Source: JBGSWC01 sp041752635
GTDB lineage: Bacteria > Planctomycetota > Planctomycetia > Pirellulales > Lacipirellulaceae
Assembly: GCA_041752635.1 (NCBI GenBank)
Contig: JBGSWC010000394.1
Span: 1-15,889 of the forward strand
Direction of reading: 5' to 3'
DNA length: 15,889 bases
Under the pieces are notes generated by a model that saw nothing but the letters and a program-made list of their open reading frames with translations, was not told where the DNA came from and searched no databases. Shown in pieces: positions 6,423 to 13,852 of the stretch; the first letter of the stretch is position 1, and each line of letters opens with the position of its first letter. The translations under genes were made by a program, and so were the position numbers.

Positions 6423-6456
6423 CCCGGACTCCATGTAGAGCGCTCGCAGTGTTGCC

Positions 6457-7923
6457 CTACCCCAAAATCCCCTTCACAACATGCCCATGCACATCGGTCA
6501 AACGGAAATCGCGCCCCTGATACCGCACCGTGAGTCGTTTGTGGTCGATGCCGAGCAGGTGGAGCATCGTGGCGTGCAGGTCGTGGACGGCCACGACGTT
6601 TTCGACGGCGTTGTAGCCTAACTCGTCAGTCGCTCCGTAGCTGTGGCCGGGTTTGATGCCGCCGCCGGCGAGCATCATGCTAAAGCCTTTAATGTGGTGG
6701 TCGCGGCCCTTCGTCGGCCCTTTGTCGCCTTGGGCCATTGGTGTGCGGCCGAATTCGCCCCCCCACACGACGAGCGTGTCGTCGAGCATGCCGCGTTGTT
6801 TGAGGTCGCTCAGCAGCGCCGCGGTTGGTTTGTCGGAGGTGCCACACGAGACTTCCATCCACTTATTGAGTTCGCCGTGGTGGTCCCAGCCACGATGATA
6901 GAGGTGAATGAACCGCACACCTCGCTCGGCCAACCGGCGGGCGAGCAAACAATTGTAGGCGTAGGAGCCATCGGCTTTTTCGACGCCATAGCTGTCGAGC
7001 ACGTGCTGAGGCTCGTCGCCAATATCGATCAGCCCCGGCACGCTCATCTGCATCCTAAATGCCAATTCATATTGTGCGATGCGCGTCGTAATATCGGGGT
7101 CCGCGAGTTCGATGTTGCGCATCTGGTTGAGCTTGCTTACGGCGTCGATGACGTCGCCTTGACGCTGGCGGTCGATGCCGGGCGGGCTGCTCACATAATG
7201 CACGGCGTCGCCCACCGAGTTGAGCATCACCCCCTGATACTTGCTCGGCAGAAACCCACTGTGCCATTGCCGCGCCGCGATGGGTTGTCCGTTGCGGCCC
7301 GCGTGGCTGGCGAGCACGACAAAGCCGGGCAGGTCATCGCACTCGCTGCCGAGCCCATAGTTGATCCAGGCCCCCCTGCTGGGGCGGCCCGAGATAATGG
7401 TCCCCGTGTTCATGAACGTGTGGGCCGGATCGTGATTGATTTGGTCGGTCTTCATCGAGCGAACGATGCAAACGTCGTCGGCAAGGCCGGCGATGTTCGG
7501 CAGCAGATCGCTGATGAGCTGGCCGCTCTTTCCATGGCGCCGGAACTTGGCCTGTGGCCCCCAGCACTTGAGTTGCTTGCCTTGGAGCTGAGCAATCGGT
7601 TGTCCAGCCGTGTAGCTTTCGGGCATCGGCTGACCATCGAGTTTGGCCAGCGTTGGTTTTTCGTCGAACGTTTCGAGATGCGATGGCCCACCCGCCATGC
7701 AAAGAAAGATGACCCGCTTCGCTCGTGGCGGAACGTGCAAAGGATTGACGACACCCCGGCCACCGAGGGCTTCGCCTGATGCGGGCGTAACGGCTGAAGC
7801 CGCGGTGGAGCCGCGACCCCAGAGACTCGCCAGTGCCGCCGAACCGACACCCAACGCCGACTGCGACAAGAACGTCCGGCGACAATTTAGCCGGCTGAGC
7901 TGTTCGATGGTGGTCGATTTCAT
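6457..7923 (-). CDS. DUF1501 family protein, Tat-exported
   Basis: A 488-residue DUF1501 protein, a family in the alkaline phosphatase/sulfatase-like superfold that is greatly expanded in planctomycetes. A twin-arginine signal (CRRTFL, Arg15-Arg16, then a hydrophobic GVGSAALASL) points to folded export. Family motifs are in place: FLCMAGGPSHLETFD (73-87), HTFMNTGTIISGRPSRGAW (168-186), HRGWDHHGEL (343-352), WGGEFGRTPM (387-396) and GRDHH (406-410). The His/Asp/Glu clusters look like metal ligands. The true substrate of the family is not settled. ATG 7923 has GGAG 9 nt upstream. DUF1501 genes usually sit beside a DUF1549/DUF1553 cytochrome-like partner; none is adjacent here. Its neighbours are a toxin (convergent) and the sucrose operon (divergent). 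Confidence 0.92.
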   Translation of the reverse strand: MKSTTIEQLSRLNCRRTFLSQSALGVGSAALASLWGRGSTAASAVTPASGEALGGRGVVNPLHVPPRAKRVIFLCMAGGPSHLETFDEKPTLAKLDGQPMPESYTAGQPIAQLQGKQLKCWGPQAKFRRHGKSGQLISDLLPNIAGLADDVCIVRSMKTDQINHDPAHTFMNTGTIISGRPSRGAWINYGLGSECDDLPGFVVLASHAGRNGQPIAARQWHSGFLPSKYQGVMLNSVGDAVHYVSSPPGIDRQRQGDVIDAVSKLNQMRNIELADPDITTRIAQYELAFRMQMSVPGLIDIGDEPQHVLDSYGVEKADGSYAYNCLLARRLAERGVRFIHLYHRGWDHHGELNKWMEVSCGTSDKPTAALLSDLKQRGMLDDTLVVWGGEFGRTPMAQGDKGPTKGRDHHIKGFSMMLAGGGIKPGHSYGATDELGYNAVENVVAVHDLHATMLHLLGIDHKRLTVRYQGRDFRLTDVHGHVVKGILG

Positions 7924-7954
7924 CTATCGCGACTCCGGCTTGTAAGTTCGGTAT

Positions 7955-8007
7955 TTGATTTGCCCTCTCTATTGTACATATTCTAACAACTTAATTCCCT
8001 GCGACAA
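7955..8007. promoter_or_regulatory. Candidate overlapping divergent promoters
   Basis: On the plus strand TTGATT (7955-7960) and TATTCT (7979-7984) are 18 nt apart and could drive the sucrose operon with a leader of about 155 nt. On the minus strand TTGTCG (complement of 8002-8007) and TAGAAT (complement of 7980-7985) are 16 nt apart and could drive the DUF1501 gene with a leader of about 50 nt. The two -10 boxes lie on the same bases. Matches are partial and sigma-70 consensus is only a guide in this phylum. Confidence 0.33.
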
Positions 8008-8136
8008 ATCTGCCGAAAACGCCGCTAATTGACCGCCAGGCGACCAATCTGGTTTGTTAAACACCGCAAGTTCACGGTTGTCCTGACAGGTCATCATGCT
8101 AGGGTAGTAAGAACTCAGGCCGCAATTCATCGCTCC

Positions 8137-8140
8137 GGAG
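8137..8140 (+). promoter_or_regulatory. Ribosome binding site of the sucrose synthase gene
   Basis: GGAG sits 5 nt before ATG 8146 and decides that start. The frame is open back to a TTG at 8029, but those 39 extra residues have no counterpart in the family as I know it and no ribosome binding site. Confidence 0.7.
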
Positions 8141-8145
8141 AAATC

Positions 8146-10647
8146 ATGCCTTCGCCAGCCGACGCCGCGACACTTCCCCCCACACAGGCCACTAATCCGT
8201 CGACTTCTGTTGGCTCACCTCCTCGACACGAGATTTCTCTCGAATCTCCTCGTCAACGACTCGAGGCGAAAGCACTTCCGCTGCTTAAGCACTTTGTCGC
8301 GGAACTAGGTTCACGCGACGAAAAGCTTGTGCTGAGCGACCAAATTGCTCGGCACCTGAACGAGTTTATCGATGATCATATTGGCGATCATATTGGCGAT
8401 CACACTTCCGAAGCCGCTGCCGTGGCTTCGCTGCGGCGGTTGCTGCGAGGTTGTGTGCTCCTCTTGTTTGCGCAGGATGATGCCTACATCGTGTTGCGCC
8501 CGGGTGTTGGATTGCAGAGCGTGGTGAGATTGCACCCGCTAAGCGACCGGCTTGAACGAGTCTCCCGCGATGAATTTTTGCAAGTGATGGACGCTTCGGT
8601 ACAGGGAACCGAGTACGCCAGTCAAAATGGCTTGGTGATTGATTTTGCTCCGTTTTTCCGTGAATTTCCTCGTGTTGTGGAGCCCCAGGCGATGGGGTCG
8701 GGTATTTCGATATTGAACCGCCATTTGGCGGGGCAAATGTATCGCGGCAACGGTACTTTTAATCTGTCGCTGCTCGAGTTCCTTCGCAATCAGAAATTGC
8801 AAGGACAGCAAATTCTGCTCAACGACTATTTAACGAGCCCAGAAATGCTGCGAACAGAACTCGCGTCGCTCCGTGAAGAGCTTCAAGAAGTCTCGTCAGA
8901 GGCCACTTATTCCGAGGTCGCTCACTTGATGCGGACCCGAGGATTCGAAGCGGGTTGGGGTTGCGATGTCAAGACAATTCGCGAAACGCTCGCGTTGCTT
9001 GCGCAGGTGACTGACTCGGCGGAACCGACGACCTTTGAGGCATTGCTCGGCCGAATGCCGCTGATTCGCTCGGTCGTGATGGTTTCGCCACACGGTTGGT
9101 TTGCTCAAGATGGAGTTTTGGGGCGTCCTGACACGGGCGGACAAGTCACTTACGTACTCGACCAGGCACGCGCATTCGAGCGGCGCATCAATCAACAGTT
9201 TGCTGAGTGTGGCGTCGATGCAACACCACACGTGATTATTCTCACGCGGCTGCTACCCGATGCCGATGGTACAACTTGCAATCTGCCCCGCGAAAAGGTT
9301 CATGGTTCTGAAAATTCGTGGATCGTCCGCGCGCCATTTCGCGACGAGGCGGGGGAAATTCTGCCGAGCTGGATATCGCGGTTCAAGATATGGCCTTTCC
9401 TCGAACAGTTTGCCGTCGAGTCGAAGCAAGTCGTGTTGACCGAACTGGTCGGTCGTCCTGACTTGATTGTGGGCCACTACTCCGATGGCAATCTCGTCGC
9501 CCATCGCTTGGCCGATGATCTTGAGGTGACGCACGGCGCGTGTGTCCACGCGCTCGAGAAATCGAAGTACTTGCTGAGTGATTTGCACTGGGCCGATATG
9601 GAAAGCGATTATCACTTTTCGCTGCAGTTCACGGCCGACTTGATTGCCTATAACTCGGCTGACTTCATTTTGTCGAGCTCATTTCGAGAAGTCGGCGGTA
9701 ACGAAGATGGTATGGGGATGATCGAGTCGTACGACACATTTAGCATGCCCGGACTCTATCGAGTCCGCAGTGGGCTCGACCCCCGGCTCGCGCGACACAA
9801 CATCGTTCCGCCTGGGGCGAGCGAAGATTTTTTCTTCCCGAACACCGCCACATCGCGACGCATTGAGGGGGTCACACAATCGCTCGAGGAGCGACTGTTG
9901 GGTGCCGAGCCAGGCGAAGCGTGCATCGGTGAGCTGCTTGATCCATCGAAACCATTTGTGTTTGCGATGGCGCGAATGGATCGCATTAAAAACCTGTCGG
10001 GGCTCGTCGACTTGTTCGGCAAACATCCTGATTTACGCAATCATGCCAACTTGCTGCTCGTGACGTCGCTCAACCGAGCCGAGTTGTCGCAGGACGCCGA
10101 GGAGATTGCCGAAGTTAATCGCGCTTACGAGTTGATCGAGCAGCATAACCTGGCGGGGCATTTTCGTTGGGCGGCCGCCCGGCTCGACAAGACAGAGACG
10201 GGCGAAATCTATCGACTCATCGCCGACGGCAACGGGGTTTTTGCCCAACCTGCGTTCATGGAAACATTTGGCCTGACCGTGATCGAAGCGATGGCGTGCG
10301 GGACTCCCGTTGTGGTGACTTGTTTCGGCGGACCGGCGGAAATCGTGATCGATGGGGAAAGTGGATTCGTGGCAAATCCCAACGACCATGTCGCCTTCGG
10401 CGACGCGCTCAATCGCATTGTGAGCGATCGCGACCTATGGCAGAAGTTTTCCGATGGAGGCATCGAGCGCGTCAATGACGCATTCACCTGGAATCGCCAC
10501 GCCGAAAAAGTGATGCGACTCGCCAATGTTTACGAGTATTGGAATCACCTCGACGTGATGAATCGCCAGGCGCTCGATCAATACATCCACACGCTCTATC
10601 ACACTGTCTATCGCCCCCGGCTGTCGACCATTCAAGGAGGACAATAA
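8146..10647 (+). CDS. susA: Sucrose synthase
   Basis: Sucrose synthase (EC 2.4.1.13, GT4, GT-B fold), 833 residues against about 800 in plants. It reversibly converts sucrose and NDP to NDP-glucose and fructose in the cytoplasm. The N-terminal regulatory region spans about 35-290, behind a Pro/Ser/Thr-rich leader (1-30). The catalytic half starts near 305 with VSPHGWFAQDGVLGRPDTGGQVTYVLDQ-like sequence. Further marks are HYSDGN (444-449), CVHALEKSKY (466-475), YHFSLQFTADLIA (489-501) and NIVPPGASEDFFFP (552-565). Nucleotide-sugar phosphates should be held by Arg610 and Lys615 (MARMDRIKNL); Glu706 and Glu714 form the E-x7-E motif. The plant QN pair is replaced by Arg679 and Thr685, which in characterised bacterial enzymes goes with ADP preference. 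First gene of the sucrose operon; its stop is 1 nt before the sps start. Confidence 0.95.
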   Translation: MPSPADAATLPPTQATNPSTSVGSPPRHEISLESPRQRLEAKALPLLKHFVAELGSRDEKLVLSDQIARHLNEFIDDHIGDHIGDHTSEAAAVASLRRLLRGCVLLLFAQDDAYIVLRPGVGLQSVVRLHPLSDRLERVSRDEFLQVMDASVQGTEYASQNGLVIDFAPFFREFPRVVEPQAMGSGISILNRHLAGQMYRGNGTFNLSLLEFLRNQKLQGQQILLNDYLTSPEMLRTELASLREELQEVSSEATYSEVAHLMRTRGFEAGWGCDVKTIRETLALLAQVTDSAEPTTFEALLGRMPLIRSVVMVSPHGWFAQDGVLGRPDTGGQVTYVLDQARAFERRINQQFAECGVDATPHVIILTRLLPDADGTTCNLPREKVHGSENSWIVRAPFRDEAGEILPSWISRFKIWPFLEQFAVESKQVVLTELVGRPDLIVGHYSDGNLVAHRLADDLEVTHGACVHALEKSKYLLSDLHWADMESDYHFSLQFTADLIAYNSADFILSSSFREVGGNEDGMGMIESYDTFSMPGLYRVRSGLDPRLARHNIVPPGASEDFFFPNTATSRRIEGVTQSLEERLLGAEPGEACIGELLDPSKPFVFAMARMDRIKNLSGLVDLFGKHPDLRNHANLLLVTSLNRAELSQDAEEIAEVNRAYELIEQHNLAGHFRWAAARLDKTETGEIYRLIADGNGVFAQPAFMETFGLTVIEAMACGTPVVVTCFGGPAEIVIDGESGFVANPNDHVAFGDALNRIVSDRDLWQKFSDGGIERVNDAFTWNRHAEKVMRLANVYEYWNHLDVMNRQALDQYIHTLYHTVYRPRLSTIQGGQ
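8374..8402 (+). repeat. In-frame 12-nt tandem repeat within susA
   Basis: GATCATATTGGC occurs twice head to tail (8374-8397) and a third partial copy GATCA follows (8398-8402). It encodes DHIGDHIGDH (about residues 77-86) in the N-terminal domain. Unit length is a multiple of three, so copy-number change would keep the frame. Confidence 0.75.
10634..10640 (+). promoter_or_regulatory. Strong ribosome binding site for a TTG start
   Basis: AAGGAGG lies inside the last codons of susA, 8 nt before TTG 10649. It is the best Shine-Dalgarno in the window and decides the TTG start of sps; no ATG or GTG lies nearby in frame. Confidence 0.8.
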
Positions 10648-10648
10648 G

Positions 10649-12841
10649 TTGTACCTGCAATTGGTAAGCGTTCATGGTCTCTTTCGTGGCGCTGACATCG
10701 AGATGGGCCGCAACGCCGACACGGGTGGTCAAATTCGCTATGTCTTGGAACTCGCCAAGACGCTGGCGAAGCATCCGAAAGTCGAAGCGGTCGACCTGTT
10801 TACGCGACGCATTCGCGACAAGAATTACTCCGACGATTACAGTCGCGAGATCGAAACGCTCGGTCCAAACTGTCGGCTCGTGCGGATTCCGTGTGGCAGC
10901 GGAAAGTACGTGCGCAAAGAACGCATGTGGCCCATGCTCGATGAATTCATCGATGGCATGATCGCGTTTACGCGTCGGCAGGGAATGATGCCCGCAATGG
11001 TCCACGGCCACTACGCCGACGCGGGCTATGTTGCCAGCGAAGTAGCGGCGACGTTTGGTGTGCCGTTCATTTTTACTGCGCACTCACTCGGCAAACCTAA
11101 GCTTGACTATCTGCTTGCGGAAGGATGGACAATCGAGAAGGCCGATGCCGAATTGGCCATTTCGCATCGCATTGGGGTCGAACAGAACTGCCTCTCGATT
11201 GCCGACTTGGTGGTAACGAGCACTCGCCACGAACGCGATACGCAGTACGCCGATTATCACAAAGACGAAACATTGCCGATTGAGGTGATTCCACCGGGCA
11301 CCGATCTCGATCGTTTTTTCCCCTATTACGACTACGAACTCGGACACGCCCACGTTGACGAGCAATATAAGCAAGCGCGAATGCGTATGAGCAACGAGCT
11401 TTCGCGTTTTCATTTCCAACACGACAAGCCGCTTATTCTAGCTCTCTGCCGCCCTGATCGCCGAAAAAATATCGGGGCGTTGATCGACGCCTATGGCCAG
11501 AGCAATGAACTGCAAGCGATCGCGAACCTAGCCGTGTTTGCTGGAATTCGCGAGAACATCGAGCAACTTGCCGACAACGAACAACACGTTTTGACCGACA
11601 TGTTGCTGTCGATGGACCGCTACAATTTGTACGGCAAAATGGCCATTCCAAAGCGACACGACTCGGAATACGAAGTGCCCGAACTGTATCGCTTGGCCGC
11701 GTCGAGCGGCGGATTGTTCGTCAACACAGCTTTCATTGAATTATTCGGGCTGACCGCCATCGAAAGCGCAGCGGTTGGCCTCCCCTTTGTCGCCACCGAG
11801 AACGGCGGTCCGCAGGACATTGTCGAGAATTGCGACTGCGGCGTGCTGGTCGACGTTAATGATCGCGAACAGCTCACTGCGTCGATGCTGAACATCCTTA
11901 CCGATCGCACAGCATGGGAGCGACTTAGCAACAACGGCATCAATCGCGTTCGCGAACACTACACATGGGAGGCCCACTGCGAGACTTTTGTTGACGAGTT
12001 GATTGAAATCACAGGTGCTAGCCCGAGACATACCGAGCGAATGCCGACTCCCCCGACCGGTCTGCGAATGGGCGAAGTCGAAGATCTGTTGATCACCGAT
12101 ATCGACTACACTTTGCTCGGCGACGACAGTGCGATGAGGCAATTGTGCGACTATTTGAAGGAGAATCGAAATCGCATCGGGTTCGGGGTCGCATCGGGCC
12201 GCAGCTTCAAGCTGATCGAAGAAGTCTTGCTCGACTATGGGATCGATCATGTCGATGTCGCCATTGGTTCGGTAGGGACTGAAATCTACTACGGTCCAAC
12301 GTTCGCTGTCGACAAGGGGTGGTCGAGTCACATTCGTCACAAGTGGCTCCCCGATCGCATTCACGCCGCGTGCGACGCATTGCCGTTCCTATCGCTCCAA
12401 GAGGGTGAGTCGGCTCAGCGCGAGTTCAAAATCAGTTACAACGTCGAAGACTCGGTCGATGTCGCCTGGGCCGAAGAAGAAATCCGGCGGGCGCTAAACG
12501 GGGCCAAAGCAGCTCACACACTGATCGTGTCGCATGGAGTTTACGTCGATGTGCTGCCGTTTCGTGCGTCAAAAGGCAAGGCGGTTCGCTTTTTGGCAAA
12601 CAAATGGAACATTCCCCTCGAACGCATCGTCACCGCCGGCGATTCGGGTAACGATGCCGACATGCTGATGGGCAACACGGCCGGTATCGTTGTCGGCAAC
12701 CACGATGCCGAACTCGAAAGTCTGCGCGAGTTGAAGCGAAACCGTATTTACTTCGCTAGTGCGCACTCGGCGGGTGGCATTCTCGAAGGCCTCCGGCACT
12801 ATGGAATGATCGCCGACCAGGTAAGTGCGGAGGCGGTATGA
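10649..12841 (+). CDS. sps: Sucrose-phosphate synthase fused to phosphatase
   Basis: A 730-residue bifunctional enzyme. The N-terminal GT4 part (1-about 455) joins UDP-glucose and fructose-6-phosphate to sucrose-6-phosphate (EC 2.4.1.14). It shows LVSVHGLFRG, ADTGGQIRYVLELA (23-36), HGHYADAGYVA (119-129), TAHSLGKPKL (143-152), IPPGTDLDRFFP (214-225), RPDRRKNI (268-275) and the E-x7-E glutamates 364 and 372. The C-terminal HAD domain (about 478-722) is a sucrose-6-phosphate phosphatase (EC 3.1.3.24) with all motifs: DIDYT (Asp484, Asp486), SGR at 516-518, Lys642 in ASKGKA and GDSGNDADM (664-672). The phosphatase makes synthesis irreversible. The start is TTG behind AAGGAGG, one base after the susA stop; the last bases overlap the fructokinase ATG. 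Mannosylfructose-phosphate synthase is an alternative GT4 role, but the fusion and the neighbours favour sucrose. Confidence 0.93.
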   Translation: MYLQLVSVHGLFRGADIEMGRNADTGGQIRYVLELAKTLAKHPKVEAVDLFTRRIRDKNYSDDYSREIETLGPNCRLVRIPCGSGKYVRKERMWPMLDEFIDGMIAFTRRQGMMPAMVHGHYADAGYVASEVAATFGVPFIFTAHSLGKPKLDYLLAEGWTIEKADAELAISHRIGVEQNCLSIADLVVTSTRHERDTQYADYHKDETLPIEVIPPGTDLDRFFPYYDYELGHAHVDEQYKQARMRMSNELSRFHFQHDKPLILALCRPDRRKNIGALIDAYGQSNELQAIANLAVFAGIRENIEQLADNEQHVLTDMLLSMDRYNLYGKMAIPKRHDSEYEVPELYRLAASSGGLFVNTAFIELFGLTAIESAAVGLPFVATENGGPQDIVENCDCGVLVDVNDREQLTASMLNILTDRTAWERLSNNGINRVREHYTWEAHCETFVDELIEITGASPRHTERMPTPPTGLRMGEVEDLLITDIDYTLLGDDSAMRQLCDYLKENRNRIGFGVASGRSFKLIEEVLLDYGIDHVDVAIGSVGTEIYYGPTFAVDKGWSSHIRHKWLPDRIHAACDALPFLSLQEGESAQREFKISYNVEDSVDVAWAEEEIRRALNGAKAAHTLIVSHGVYVDVLPFRASKGKAVRFLANKWNIPLERIVTAGDSGNDADMLMGNTAGIVVGNHDAELESLRELKRNRIYFASAHSAGGILEGLRHYGMIADQVSAEAV
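12829..12833 (+). promoter_or_regulatory. Ribosome binding site of the fructokinase gene
   Basis: GGAGG inside the end of sps, 4 nt before ATG 12838, supports the start that overlaps the sps stop (ATGA). Confidence 0.6.
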
Positions 12842-13776
12842 CGAAACTGAAAACTCAGCCCGACGCCACGAGCCACGCCTCGCGGCTTTATGGTGCGGTC
12901 GAAGCGGGCGGGACCAAGTTTGTATGTGCCGTTGGCACCGGTCCCGACGACATTCGCGCAGAGACAAAGTTTTCGACCCGCGAACCCGCTGCGACAATCG
13001 ACGATATGGTTCGGTTTTTTCGGGAAGCTACCGAGCACCACGGCCCGATTGCGGCAATCGGAGTAGGCTCGTTCGGTCCGATCGACGTTCATGTCGATTC
13101 GGCGAGGTTTGGCTATATCACAGCGACTCCAAAACCGAATTGGAGTGACACCGACTTGGTTGGTCCTCTCGCGCAGGAATTCGGTTCGCCGGTTGCGTTC
13201 GACACCGATGTGAATGCGGCGGCTCTTGGTGAGGCACGTTGGGGGGCCGGACGAGATTGCGACGTGCTCGTTTACCTGACGGTGGGAACCGGAATTGGAG
13301 GCGGGGTACTTCACCATGGCCAACTGCTGCACGGGCTCGTCCACCCTGAAATGGGCCACCAGCGGATTCCCCACGACCTCGAGCGCGACCCCTATCCGGG
13401 AAATTGCCGCTTTCATAAAGATTGCCTTGAGGGGCTAGCCTCTGGCGCCGCGATGGAAGATCGCTGGCAAACACCCAGCGAACAACTCGGCGACACTCAC
13501 CCCGCCTGGGAGCTCGAAGCCGACTATCTGGGGCTCGGCATCGCGAATATTGCGGTCATGTTCTCGCCCAATCGCATTGTCGTGGGGGGAGGCGTCGCGA
13601 AGCATCCCGGACTGCTTGCGATGGTGCGCGACAAGGTCGCTGATTCCCTAGCGGGCTACGTGAAGCATCCGACAATGGAGGGAGATTTGAACGACTACAT
13701 CGTACCCCCCGGACTGCACGATCGCGCCGGTGTGCTTGGTGCCCTCGCGCTAGCGATGGATGCTGCTCCCCGTTGA
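12838..13776 (+). CDS. ROK-family fructokinase
   Basis: A 312-residue ATP-dependent sugar kinase of the ROK family, closest in pattern to the zinc-containing bacterial fructokinases (Bacillus YdhR type, EC 2.7.1.4). The phosphate-binding GAVEAGGTKFVCAVG opens the domain (19-33), GVGSFGPID follows (75-83), and FDTDVNAAALGE (121-132) contains the catalytic Asp124. TVGTGIGGG (148-156) is the second phosphate loop. The zinc site is His174, Cys190, His193 and Cys196 (HPEMGH ... CRFHKDCLEGLASG), with spacing like the known enzyme. It should phosphorylate the fructose released by sucrose synthase to fructose-6-phosphate, the acceptor used by sps. The 4-nt overlap with sps marks it as the third gene of the operon. 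Mannose is a common second substrate in this subgroup. Confidence 0.92.
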   Translation: MTKLKTQPDATSHASRLYGAVEAGGTKFVCAVGTGPDDIRAETKFSTREPAATIDDMVRFFREATEHHGPIAAIGVGSFGPIDVHVDSARFGYITATPKPNWSDTDLVGPLAQEFGSPVAFDTDVNAAALGEARWGAGRDCDVLVYLTVGTGIGGGVLHHGQLLHGLVHPEMGHQRIPHDLERDPYPGNCRFHKDCLEGLASGAAMEDRWQTPSEQLGDTHPAWELEADYLGLGIANIAVMFSPNRIVVGGGVAKHPGLLAMVRDKVADSLAGYVKHPTMEGDLNDYIVPPGLHDRAGVLGALALAMDAAPR

Positions 13777-13782
13777 CCCACG

Positions 13783-13811
13783 TTGAATCATTGCGTGGTC
13801 GCCAGTATCCT
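13783..13811 (+). promoter_or_regulatory. Candidate tdh promoter
   Basis: TTGAAT (13783-13788) and TATCCT (13806-13811) are separated by exactly 17 nt and end 41 nt before the tdh ATG. Each box matches four of six sigma-70 consensus bases. This would give tdh-kbl its own transcript separate from the sucrose operon. Confidence 0.38.
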
Positions 13812-13842
13812 CAACCGATTCGCGGTTCCTATCACTCTGGCG
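13800..13842 (+). promoter_or_regulatory. Inverted repeat around the tdh leader
   Basis: CGCCAG (13800-13805) and CTGGCG (13837-13842) form a 6-bp inverted repeat that brackets the candidate -10 box. Inside it AACCG/CGGTT (13813-13817 with 13823-13827) forms a second stem. It could be an operator, a leader hairpin, or the end of the frk transcript. There is no T-run. Confidence 0.35.
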
Positions 13843-13852
13843 TTCGCACACG

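Noticed and set aside
6643..7779. 378-aa plus-strand open frame
   Set aside because: It lies entirely antisense to the well-supported DUF1501 gene and has no motif; it is a codon-bias shadow in GC-rich DNA.
8029..8145. TTG-started N-terminal extension of sucrose synthase
   Set aside because: GGAG 5 nt before ATG 8146 marks the start; the extension overlaps the likely leader and has no binding site.
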